From Candidatus Dependentiae bacterium (lineage in GTDB: Bacteria; Babelota; Babeliae; Babelales; Vermiphilaceae), in assembly GCA_026389015.1 (NCBI GenBank), contig JAPLIR010000016.1:1-64000 (forward strand): DNA of 64,000 nucleotides, read 5' to 3'. The position numbers and the translations under genes were made by a program. Shown one piece after another: positions 1-9,230 of the stretch; positions within the stretch are counted from its first letter, which is position 1, and every line of letters starts with the position of its first letter. The notes under the pieces were generated by a model. The model ran no database searches. It was given only the letters and a program-made list of their open reading frames with translations, and had not been told where the DNA came from.

Positions 1-2
1 CT

Positions 3-65
3 GGCACTATACCAGAACTTGAAGTCGCTACAAAATGCCAACCAGCATGCTGCTCAATAATGTAA
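3..65 (+). CDS. C-terminal end of a CaaX-box secreted-protein paralogue (5' end outside window)
   Basis: An open frame enters the window and stops with TAA at 63-65. Its last residues are PELEVATKCQPACCSIM. The stretch ELEVATKC matches ELEVTAKC near the end of the protein at 975-1604, and all three neighbours finish in Cys-x-Ile-Met. CSIM fits the eukaryotic CaaX prenylation consensus, with Met at X favouring farnesyl transfer. Only about 20 residues are visible, so signal peptide and length are unknown. The call rests on the paralogous tail and on tandem position directly before two complete family members. Confidence 0.7.
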   Translation, partial: GTIPELEVATKCQPACCSIM

Positions 66-97
66 AAATAAAAAATTGTAAATTCATAAAATGATTA

Positions 98-127
98 GGA
101 AGAAGAAGAAGAAGAAGAAGAAGAAGA
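98..127. repeat. GAA/AAG trinucleotide microsatellite
   Basis: An uninterrupted run of about nine to ten GAA units lies in the gap between the partial gene and the 198-923 gene, roughly 70 bases before that start codon. A triplet tract here could vary in length and change leader spacing; that is inference. Confidence 0.8.
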
Positions 128-197
128 TAGTCAATCAACAAAAAGAGAAAAAATCTAGACCATAAATATTTTATAGTAAACTTTTGGAGGGTTCACC

Positions 198-923
198 ATG
201 ACACAAACTAAAATAGTATTCTTCAGTGCTTTAGCACTCATAGGCTGCACCAATATGCAAGCAATGGACAACAATAATCACACAAGAGTTTCACCAGACT
301 CACTACGCACATCGCCCTCACTAGAAAATCAAAATGAAAAAACTACACAGTCAACTGCATCGACTGCGAAATTATCTTCTCAATCATCATCGCGATCATC
401 ATCACCATCACGCATGAGAGAAATCAACAAAGATATAAAAAAGTATCCGGGGTTTGAAAAATCAGGCCATAAAATTGATGTAGATCTCAGCAATCAACAA
501 TCACAACAATCAACACCACCAACACAATTCAAGCCATCCTCTCGATCAATATCGCGATCAGCAAAGCAATCACCATCATCTACGCCCTCACCAACAAATA
601 CAATATGGATGCAGCAGTGGCCAATCAACCAAGTCGAGATACTTACACCTACAGAGACCCAAGCGTTCAGCTCAACATATGCCCAAACTTCTCCCCGCTT
701 ATTAGACACTGAGAATTTACAAGATCGAACACTCCCAAATTTTGCAAATAAAACCAAAAGCCAAATACTTCGACCAACACCAGTAAGATTGACTGTCACC
801 GAAGAGAAAAAGATTGCACCATCGACAGATAATTCAGTACAACAAGACAGCAAGCAGAATATTCACCAAAAAAACGAAAAACATAACAAGCAAGCGCCAG
901 CCTCATGCTGCGTAATAATGTAA
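198..923 (+). CDS. Secreted Ser/Gln/Pro-rich protein with C-terminal CaaX box (CVIM)
   Basis: The 241-residue product starts with a signal peptide (KIVFFSALALIGCTNMQA, then MDNNN). The body is low-complexity, rich in Ser, Gln, Pro and Thr, and probably disordered. The last residues are ASCCVIM; CVIM is the same tetrapeptide that ends human K-Ras4B and is a strong farnesyltransferase signal, with another Cys just before it that could be palmitoylated. A good ribosome site (GGAGG) precedes the ATG. The neighbours on both sides share the tail. No enzymatic domain is visible. A host-delivered, host-lipidated effector is the inference; what is seen is only the signal peptide plus the CaaX tail. 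The signal peptide has a Cys that might alternatively be a lipobox (LIGC). Confidence 0.75.
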   Translation: MTQTKIVFFSALALIGCTNMQAMDNNNHTRVSPDSLRTSPSLENQNEKTTQSTASTAKLSSQSSSRSSSPSRMREINKDIKKYPGFEKSGHKIDVDLSNQQSQQSTPPTQFKPSSRSISRSAKQSPSSTPSPTNTIWMQQWPINQVEILTPTETQAFSSTYAQTSPRLLDTENLQDRTLPNFANKTKSQILRPTPVRLTVTEEKKIAPSTDNSVQQDSKQNIHQKNEKHNKQAPASCCVIM

Positions 924-974
924 GCACCTTCTAAAGATTCTAAAATTTTTTATATTAAACTTTGGAGAATTACC

Positions 975-1604
975 ATGATACAGACTAAAAAAATCTTATT
1001 ATTCATAACATTAGCTCTCATAGGCTACGCCAACATGCAAGCAATGGATTTCACACTAAAATTAAACCAAGTAGGTAACCACAAGAGAATGCCGGTATAT
1101 TTGTCTACGCATGTATTAATGAGACAGCTAAACGAACAGATGCGCGCCATGAATTCACCCAAAATATCGCCCTATCATTTCGTGAAAGAAAGCGGAAATT
1201 CATGCTCATGGTTTCCAAAAGAAACACAAGAAATCAAACACAGCAGGCAGCAGGCAATGCAACAACAAACTGCTAACAAAAATACTAGAGTGACTGTTAA
1301 ATTGGAATGTTGTTCAACAGAGCAAGCCCACAGAGTCTTACAAAAGCTGCCTGGCTGTATGATAGACGAAATTATAATCAAACAAACAGTTGCAAAAAAA
1401 ACCGCTGCACTTATAGTAAGAAAAGAACAATTAAGAGAAGAAGAACAAAAGAAAATCATGGAACCCCAAGAAACAAAACAGCCCGCATTAACAGAAAATA
1501 AAACAACCAATATACCACTCCCAAAGCACGCTCCCATTGAAATCGAACCAAAAAACTTGATTGAACTCGAAGTTACTGCAAAATGCTCATGCGTAATAAT
1601 GTAA
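975..1604 (+). CDS. Secreted protein with C-terminal CaaX box (CVIM), paralogue of the preceding gene
   Basis: The 209-residue product has a signal peptide nearly identical to that of the gene at 198 (ALIGYANMQA then MDFT). The leader also resembles the upstream one (AAACTTTGGAG before the ATG). The middle is basic and helical, with a charged coiled-coil-like stretch around residues 140-170 (REEEQKKIMEPQE). The protein ends KCSCVIM, again CaaX with an extra upstream Cys. Bodies of the two proteins differ while the signal peptide and tail are kept, which suggests selection on export and on the tail. Function is unknown; a membrane-targeted effector is inferred. Confidence 0.75.
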   Translation: MIQTKKILLFITLALIGYANMQAMDFTLKLNQVGNHKRMPVYLSTHVLMRQLNEQMRAMNSPKISPYHFVKESGNSCSWFPKETQEIKHSRQQAMQQQTANKNTRVTVKLECCSTEQAHRVLQKLPGCMIDEIIIKQTVAKKTAALIVRKEQLREEEQKKIMEPQETKQPALTENKTTNIPLPKHAPIEIEPKNLIELEVTAKCSCVIM

Positions 1605-1638
1605 TAACCTAAACATACAATCTCACAAGGTATTTATC

Positions 1639-2628
<990 letters not shown>

Positions 2629-2710
2629 CATAAAGCATAGCTCAGCCACACCAGAATAGAGTATCATTAAAAAAATGCAGTAATGACACTCTACAAAAAA
2701 AGGTGGGACT

Positions 2711-4246
2711 ATGGCCGACATACAATCATTGCGATTAGCCACTATTCTATTCGCTTTCACAGCACTTTATGGCAACGCTAACACTCCAACAGCGCAAGTC
2801 ATAGAACACCTCAAACAAAGCTTTAACACAACAAAAAACGCAATTCTCAACCATAAAAAAATAGCACTCGCAACCTCAATCTGTGCTGGCATAGCCTATT
2901 ATACTTTAACAAACGCACCACAAAAGCCACTCCACTGGGACTGGAATTCTGTCGTCTGCCTTCCACAATTCCCTCAAGACTTTCTGTTTGGCGCTGCCAC
3001 TTCTGCGCAACAAGTTGAAGGAAATAACGATAATAATAACTGGTCAGTGTGGGAAAAGAAACCGGATAAAAAAACAGGAAAACAACGCGTAGAAGAACCA
3101 GCCGGCATTGCATGCAATCAATGGAATGTCTACAAAAAAGACATAAAGCTCTTAAACGATATAGGGGCAAACGCATACAGATTTTCCGTTGAGTGGAGTA
3201 CCATAGAACCCCAAGAAGGAATATTCGATCAAGATGCTATCAACCACTACAAAAATGTGTGTAAAACATTGGTCGCTCAAAACATAAAACCCTGCATCAC
3301 ACTACACCACTACACCGACCCAATTTGGTTTGTCAAAAAAGGTGGTTTTGAAAAAAAAGAAAATATCGATTACTTTGTCAGATTTGCACAAAAGGTTTTC
3401 GAAGAGCTACATGAATCAACCCATATATGGTTCACTTTCAATTCACCCGATGGCTACGCATCGCGTGGATGGCTTATCGGCAATGCTCCTCCCGGCAAAA
3501 AAAACATTGCACTCATGGCCGAAGTATATAAAAATATATTAGAGGCACACGTCAGAACCTATCGCACCATTAAAGAAACACCACATGGCACACAAGCACA
3601 GATTGGAATTCTAAAAAATATGCATCAAATTGACCCATGGAACGCCTGGAACCCATTGGACGTCATTGCCAGCAAATTTGCAACAAAAATAACCGACTCA
3701 TGTTTTTTTGATTTCTTTACTCAAGGAATCTTCACAAGCTACATTCCGTTCAAGGTCAATGTTACACACACCAACGAGCAGGCTATCGGCGCACTGGACT
3801 TTGTCGGCATCAATTATTACTCACACCGCTACATGAAAAACTTTGAACTCATCCCGCATCCAGATGAACCAAAAACTGACAACGAAAATTATACAGTCTA
3901 TCCAGAAGGGCTCTATCGTGCTATCGAAGAGGTTTCTGACAGCATGGCAAAACCATTAAACATTCCAATGTATGTTACCGAAAATGGCATTGCTACAGAA
4001 AACGAAGAATTACGAGAAGAGTTTTTAAAGAAATACTTATGCGCACTTTCACACGCAATCAATGATGGCCACGATGTCCGCGGCTATATTCATTGGTCAT
4101 TGCTTGATAATTATGAATGGGGAACGTATAAGAAAAAATATGGGCTTTATAATGTTGATCGCGCCACGCAAGAACGAACATTAAAACCAGGAAGCATTCA
4201 TTACAAAGAAATAATCGAAGAACACAATAGAAATAGTACCGATTAA
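2711..4246 (+). CDS. Exported glycoside hydrolase family 1 protein lacking the acid/base Glu
   Basis: The 511-residue product matches GH1 (beta-glucosidase family) along residues ~85-500: FPQDFLFGAATSAQQVEG, YRFSVEWSTIEP, TLHHYTDPIWF, FVGINYYS, YVTENG and LLDNYEWG. The nucleophile is Glu424 (TEN). The family acid/base motif T-F/L-N-E-P reads TFNSP here, so Ser245 (TCA, 3443-3445) replaces the catalytic Glu. Plant myrosinases also lack this Glu (Gln instead) and cleave thioglucosides, so activity on substrates with good leaving groups, or a pure binding role, is possible. The first 65 residues hold a signal sequence and a second hydrophobic stretch (ALATSICAGIAYYTL), so the enzyme is exported or membrane anchored. 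It converges with the ankyrin gene that ends at 4251. Confidence 0.9.
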   Translation: MADIQSLRLATILFAFTALYGNANTPTAQVIEHLKQSFNTTKNAILNHKKIALATSICAGIAYYTLTNAPQKPLHWDWNSVVCLPQFPQDFLFGAATSAQQVEGNNDNNNWSVWEKKPDKKTGKQRVEEPAGIACNQWNVYKKDIKLLNDIGANAYRFSVEWSTIEPQEGIFDQDAINHYKNVCKTLVAQNIKPCITLHHYTDPIWFVKKGGFEKKENIDYFVRFAQKVFEELHESTHIWFTFNSPDGYASRGWLIGNAPPGKKNIALMAEVYKNILEAHVRTYRTIKETPHGTQAQIGILKNMHQIDPWNAWNPLDVIASKFATKITDSCFFDFFTQGIFTSYIPFKVNVTHTNEQAIGALDFVGINYYSHRYMKNFELIPHPDEPKTDNENYTVYPEGLYRAIEEVSDSMAKPLNIPMYVTENGIATENEELREEFLKKYLCALSHAINDGHDVRGYIHWSLLDNYEWGTYKKKYGLYNVDRATQERTLKPGSIHYKEIIEEHNRNSTD

Positions 4247-4250
4247 TCTA

Positions 4251-5339
4251 TTATTTTTTGTCGCCATGAACAAAAAGTTCACTGCCATTTTTTGCAAGAT
4301 CAAGAGCGCACAAAACTTTTTTAGGGGGCATTTTAGCAAACATCACCGCATGCTGACAACCAGACAATTCAGGGCAAAATCCAATCAAACTTCTTTGTTT
4401 GGCAAATTGAATCTTTAAAGCCTCAGAATTCTTATTACTTATGCTAGAAGCACCTCTAAAGCCATAATCTTTGAGTTCAACAACAAAAGTTTGCTTGTTT
4501 TTTTCTGTTAGACAATCCAATTCGTGCTTGTTCTTATCCTTATCTTCTACAATTTTTGCAAACTCTTTTATGGTATGACCGTGAGTATCGCAAAGTTCCG
4601 CAGCACCTTTTAATTCCCAAAAAGAACCCGAGTCCAATATGTTTTTCGCACGTAAAGAATCACGCAATTTAATTACTGGCCCACAAGCACTCATGGCGCC
4701 AGGCGTATCCTTAAACCTCTTAATTAAACCAAGCACTTCATAACTTTTTTCTGAATCAAAAAGACTCAAAAGCCGAGGAACATCACCCAAAAAGATAGCG
4801 GCCTTTTGTCGCTGATATTTTTTATGTTCCACCAGGCCAATGCGATTACTTATTGCATGAAAACCACCCATATCATTTTTATTTTTTTGAGCCGCTCTTT
4901 GCTTTGCTAATTTTTCCTCCTCCCTCATAAAATGAACATTCTCAGCAAATTGAAGCTGTAATTCTGTCGCGCTTTTACCCTTGACAGCTTCCATATACGT
5001 AGACAAAATTTCAGCCGATGGAACATGCCCATTAGTACATGCAATCTCAAAAGACTTAATGCCATCGACAGGTACAATATTATTATTTGTTGCATGATCA
5101 ACCAATTCAGTAACACAAGCGACGTGCCCTCTAGATGCAGCCAAAAATAATGCAGATCGACCATTTTTATCAACCGCACTCAAATCAGAAGCATCATTCA
5201 GCACTTTGCGTAGCGCGTTCAGATCGCCACTTGCAGCCGATGACAACAAATCAGTATTTTGATTTTTCATTGCAAGCATGCAACCATGCATTAAAGCATA
5301 GGTAATCATACAATTAAAAAATATTTTCTTATAATGCAT
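4251..5339 (-). CDS. Secreted ankyrin protein with C-terminal PD-(D/E)XK nuclease-like domain
   Basis: I start at the ATG giving MHYKKIFFNCMITYAL (362 residues); an in-frame ATG four codons upstream also exists. A signal peptide ends MLA before MKNQ. Ankyrin repeats occupy about residues 25-120 (GRSALFLAASRGHVACVTEL). The C-terminal third contains KHELDCLTE, eleven residues, then VVELKDY: an acidic residue followed by a hydrophobic strand with E-x-K, the PD-(D/E)XK signature (Asp275, Glu288, Lys290), with a helix bearing AAEL upstream. The same region recurs in the 6424-9177 protein, including a shared ending (GCQHAVMFA / LKHAVCFVG; LFALDLENKGSEV / LCALDLAKNGSEL). Nuclease activity is inferred from the motif only. 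Confidence 0.8.
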   Translation of the reverse strand: MHYKKIFFNCMITYALMHGCMLAMKNQNTDLLSSAASGDLNALRKVLNDASDLSAVDKNGRSALFLAASRGHVACVTELVDHATNNNIVPVDGIKSFEIACTNGHVPSAEILSTYMEAVKGKSATELQLQFAENVHFMREEEKLAKQRAAQKNKNDMGGFHAISNRIGLVEHKKYQRQKAAIFLGDVPRLLSLFDSEKSYEVLGLIKRFKDTPGAMSACGPVIKLRDSLRAKNILDSGSFWELKGAAELCDTHGHTIKEFAKIVEDKDKNKHELDCLTEKNKQTFVVELKDYGFRGASSISNKNSEALKIQFAKQRSLIGFCPELSGCQHAVMFAKMPPKKVLCALDLAKNGSELFVHGDKK

Positions 5340-5375
5340 AACAAGCCCCAAATAAAATCCTCATATCACTATTAA

Positions 5376-6242
5376 CTATTTACGCAACATGAGTAAACGT
5401 TTTAACTTGTCCGTCGCACTAGGACCACCAACACTCTCATACTCAGAAACTAACTGCAATATCAGCGGCTCAGAAACATTTAATTCTTGCAATGTCATGT
5501 CAATTTTTGCGCATCGCTCTTCTTTTTCTCTAACCAAGCTACAAAGAACTGGTTTGTTTTTATTGTCTCGCTTCACTCTGTCGGAAGATGCTCCATTCTC
5601 AAACAATACACGAGCACATTTCGGTGATTTTTCAAGAGCAACATCTAATGGGAAATTACCAACTTTATTAGGACTATTAATTTTTGCCCCAGATTTAATT
5701 AATAAACCAAGACATTCACTATGACCACCAAGCGTGGCACAATATAATGGCGAATTACTGTGATTATTAACATGATCAACTTCTGCTTTAGACTCAAGCG
5801 CTAGCCGAACAATATCTTCATGCCCATGACGAGAACTTTTTAAAAGCAATGTCTCTCCAAAACTATCACAGCTGTTAATATCAATCACTTGCTTATCAAG
5901 AGCATTTTTAACCGTCCTAAAATCACCATTTTTTGCTGCTTTGAAAATACTCTTGATAACATGTGGAGAATTCTTACAAGAACTTGAACTCCCAGCGCCA
6001 GCTGCTGTAGACGATGAAGCGATTACAAAAGGTTTAATATCAAAAGCCGAAAAATCAGGCTTTGGAAGTCCAAGATCAGAATATTCCAAGTCTATATCAT
6101 CAGAACCATTCATATCATGACCATTTTTTTGCTCGAGCCGCTCTGCATTAGACTTTTTTTGGGGAGTCTGACTTGCATGCAAAGATCCACAAACCATAAT
6201 TGTGATGACTTGAACGACTAAGCCTGCTTTTTTGTAACTCAT
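5376..6242 (-). CDS. Secreted ankyrin-repeat protein
   Basis: The start at 6242 (MSYKKAGLVVQVITIMVCG) is chosen because AAAGGG lies seven bases upstream; the longer frame from 6275 lacks such a site. The signal peptide ends SLHA before SQTP, the same mature start as the 443-residue protein at 9231-10562. A segment LEYSDLG is also shared with that protein. Ankyrin repeats span about residues 95-220 (ETLLLKSSRHGHEDIVRLAL, SPLYCATLGGHSECLGLLIK). The C-terminus is a short helical segment. It is the second gene of a minus-strand ankyrin run; the next starts 24 bases downstream. Partners unknown. Confidence 0.85.
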   Translation of the reverse strand: MSYKKAGLVVQVITIMVCGSLHASQTPQKKSNAERLEQKNGHDMNGSDDIDLEYSDLGLPKPDFSAFDIKPFVIASSSTAAGAGSSSSCKNSPHVIKSIFKAAKNGDFRTVKNALDKQVIDINSCDSFGETLLLKSSRHGHEDIVRLALESKAEVDHVNNHSNSPLYCATLGGHSECLGLLIKSGAKINSPNKVGNFPLDVALEKSPKCARVLFENGASSDRVKRDNKNKPVLCSLVREKEERCAKIDMTLQELNVSEPLILQLVSEYESVGGPSATDKLKRLLMLRK

Positions 6243-6423
6243 ATACACCCTTTTTAATATATTATAAAAAATCATATATCTATTCTAATAACTATTATCA
6301 TACCAAAATTACACATATTGTCACGAGCTAACTAAGGTAATACCCACCCCAAAAACTAGCTGCTTCATGCTCATTTTTTCAATAATAAATGCCGATTGTT
6401 AGCATTTATTATTTTTGTTTCTA

Positions 6424-9177
6424 CTATTTATCCTCGAATTCATGCGAATCTTGGCCAGGAACCCAATCACTAGCTTCTCTAGCTGCTTCCCATACAAAGC
6501 ATGGTGATTGACTTGTGCTCAATGGTTGATTTGCCAATGGGCTTGATGATGAAAAAGAACTTAATGATGGACTAGGGCTCGATGAAGAACTTAATGACAA
6601 AGAAGAACTTGCAGTCGAATAAGATGACGGCGATCTACGCTCAGCAACAACGAAAGCGGGGGAACTTGAACTTGATGAAGATGATGAATTTGATGATAAA
6701 GTGCGCTTGCACCTACCATCATTAGCGTGCTGAGATGATTTACCCAGACAACCTGAACAACCAGATCTATGAATATCATGCTCTGTAGAATTCAAATCAG
6801 AATCTAAATCCATACCATCATCATTTGGATCTCTTTGACTTTGGGACAAAGGAAATGCATGTGATAACGATGACCCGCCAGCTCCGCACCAAGAAAGATG
6901 CTGCGCTCCTGCTCCTATTGCAACATTACACTCTGGACACCTTGTTGATGAGCTAGAAGATGACAGCGCACAATGCACAGGTTGATAAGATAGTTTGGCA
7001 TGATCTTTAGCGCGCCCCTGCGTTAATAATTTTGTTGATGATTTTTGCTTAACAACACCAAGACTCGCTTCATATGCCTGCAACACATCTACAGTATAAC
7101 CATTCTCAGAATCAGCGTATTCAGCAACAATATCAAACAATGTAGAATATCCCGAAACTCGAGGGAATGGCAAAACCGATCCTTCTTTTTTTTCTCTAAC
7201 TACACGGGCCTCTAATACTTTCACCAAACAAGCTAACCTTAAATCCTTAGAAGTCGTAGTCTCTCTATCTTTAGTATACGAAACACAAGCGCCACTAGCT
7301 CCAGACAAAGCAGCACGCATAAAACTTGGAAACACAAGCTGTTCGTGTAATAAGCCAGCAGCACGACCTTTTTTTTCACAATTCAGCACAGGAAAAGCAT
7401 CCCTTTTATGATCAGGATTAAGATTAATCTTTTCTAATGTGCCACTATCATTACACCAGAAAACTTCGCTACCTTTGTTTTCAAGATCAAGCGCAAACAA
7501 AAGATCAGTAGGTGGTTGCGTATCGCCAACAAAACAAACAGCATGCTTCAAGCCATTTAATGCGCTACAAGACTTAATCAATCTTCTTTGCTTAGAAGAT
7601 TGCGCACTTAAAGAAGCACACGTGTTCCAGTTCCCATTAACATAATTATTAAATTTCAATGTTTTTACTTCTATAATACCTTTTTTGCCATCTGGATCCT
7701 TTACTGATAAATCTAATTCATGAATAATTGCTCCGCCGTCTTCACATTTTTCCACTGGATCAATCACTTTTCTTGAAAACGCCATTATCTCCCACTTAGC
7801 TTTACTAAATGCATGCGCCGCCAACGCTTCGCCAATAGCACCCTCAACATTATTTTCATTCAAATCATCCGAAAACAAAGAGAGGTAAAGCTTTCTTCCT
7901 GGACCGTCATCAGTCCCAAGAAACCCTGGTGTAAATTTGAACTGTTCTATTAAATTATAAATTTCGGGTTTTGATTCTCTTATTTCTTTGGGAATTGCAT
8001 CCATTTTAGCCTGTATTTTTCTTTTCACTATCGTTTGTTGCAAACCTATTTGGATTACTTCATCAAATTTTTGTGCCACCTTTGAATCCATACCTACAGT
8101 TTTTTCTCGTAAAAACCGAGCGCATGGAAGGTGAACATCATTATTCCAAAATTGCAAAATTTTTTGTTCTACATCATTAGATTTAAGATTATGAGTGGAA
8201 GCCTTATCATTTTTAAGCAAACCTTCAATATCAGCTTTATACTTATCTCTGAAAGCACTCTCCTTATCCAAAAATGTCTGTGCTGCCTTATCAAAGGCCC
8301 GCACGAGAACTTTTTTAGCTTGATCATTATGGGGCAACAATGCCACCAAATCATTGACACAAAGAAAACTTCCTTTGCAGACTGCCATATCCAATGCTGT
8401 TTCTTCCCGCCCATCCTCATCAAGCACGTCTGCTTTTGCCTCAATTAATTTCCGCAAATAAGCTGCCTTACCGTTCGATGCAGCAACCATTAATGGTGCA
8501 AGCCCATTATTATTTTTGGCACACGGCTGAGCACCATGCATAATAAGATTATCAATAATTTTTTCTTTACCATCATGACGAACAGCTTCCATCAAAACTG
8601 AAAGGTGACTTGTGGTATCAACTTTATTGACATTAGCCTTTCGTGCAATTATTGCTTCCATAATTGACTCATCTGCGATAGAAGACTTAATGAATTTCAA
8701 TAAAGAATCGTCAGGATCCCCACTACAATAATTAGTTTGAGATGAGGGCAATTTAATATTTTTTGAAACAGCTTTAGCTGAAGTTTTTTCTACTTTATTA
8801 GATCCACAATACCCATCAATAAAACGAATTAATTTTTTTTGATCCAAAATAGCTGCATTTTTTTCATCAGATGGGAGACAGCTTTTAAGACATTCAATCT
8901 CTAGAAGGGTTTCGATCAATGATGGCGCAATTTTTTTATCATTACCCGGGCTTTTAATGACCATTGATGACGATGAAGAGCTCAATGATGACGAAGAAGA
9001 AGAATGCGATGTATTATTCGACGCATTACCACATGTACATTGTAGAGCGCTGCAAGCAGTCGATGCTGCTGCAGTGCCTTTACATGCCAAACAAGAGCCA
9101 GGCTTCATTGCAACAACAGAAGGAGTAGCCAAACAAAGCACAATTCCTACTAATATTTTATATAAAATTCTTTTCAT
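6424..9177 (-). CDS. Large secreted ankyrin / PD-(D/E)XK-like / Ser-rich protein
   Basis: The start at 9177 (MKRILYKILVGIVLCLATPSVVA, then MKPG) has GGGGGA just upstream; the open frame extends to 9234 but overlaps the preceding gene. The product is about 917 residues. It carries an N-terminal Cys-rich segment, ankyrin repeats around residues 185-290, a long helical region, then HELDLSV...GIIEVKTLKF (Asp489, Glu503, Lys505), a PD-(D/E)XK-like core shared with the 4251-5339 protein. The last 250 residues have paired Cys/His (CPECNVAIG...HLSWCG; CSGCLG), perhaps zinc-binding, and long Ser runs. A secreted nuclease-like effector is the inference; the motif match is visible, activity is not. Confidence 0.8.
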   Translation of the reverse strand: MKRILYKILVGIVLCLATPSVVAMKPGSCLACKGTAAASTACSALQCTCGNASNNTSHSSSSSSLSSSSSSMVIKSPGNDKKIAPSLIETLLEIECLKSCLPSDEKNAAILDQKKLIRFIDGYCGSNKVEKTSAKAVSKNIKLPSSQTNYCSGDPDDSLLKFIKSSIADESIMEAIIARKANVNKVDTTSHLSVLMEAVRHDGKEKIIDNLIMHGAQPCAKNNNGLAPLMVAASNGKAAYLRKLIEAKADVLDEDGREETALDMAVCKGSFLCVNDLVALLPHNDQAKKVLVRAFDKAAQTFLDKESAFRDKYKADIEGLLKNDKASTHNLKSNDVEQKILQFWNNDVHLPCARFLREKTVGMDSKVAQKFDEVIQIGLQQTIVKRKIQAKMDAIPKEIRESKPEIYNLIEQFKFTPGFLGTDDGPGRKLYLSLFSDDLNENNVEGAIGEALAAHAFSKAKWEIMAFSRKVIDPVEKCEDGGAIIHELDLSVKDPDGKKGIIEVKTLKFNNYVNGNWNTCASLSAQSSKQRRLIKSCSALNGLKHAVCFVGDTQPPTDLLFALDLENKGSEVFWCNDSGTLEKINLNPDHKRDAFPVLNCEKKGRAAGLLHEQLVFPSFMRAALSGASGACVSYTKDRETTTSKDLRLACLVKVLEARVVREKKEGSVLPFPRVSGYSTLFDIVAEYADSENGYTVDVLQAYEASLGVVKQKSSTKLLTQGRAKDHAKLSYQPVHCALSSSSSSTRCPECNVAIGAGAQHLSWCGAGGSSLSHAFPLSQSQRDPNDDGMDLDSDLNSTEHDIHRSGCSGCLGKSSQHANDGRCKRTLSSNSSSSSSSSSPAFVVAERRSPSSYSTASSSLSLSSSSSPSPSLSSFSSSSPLANQPLSTSQSPCFVWEAAREASDWVPGQDSHEFEDK

Positions 9178-9230
9178 AATTTTTTCCCCCATCAGATCAT
9201 TAATAGCTAATTCCTGAGTTTTAAACCCTC

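Noticed and set aside
98-127. CRISPR or structured repeat array
   Set aside because: It is a plain GAA microsatellite without spacers; no CRISPR array was seen anywhere in the window.
6591-9217. Several 60-105-codon frames on both strands inside the large ankyrin gene
   Set aside because: They are shadows of the long coding frame with biased composition and no start signals.
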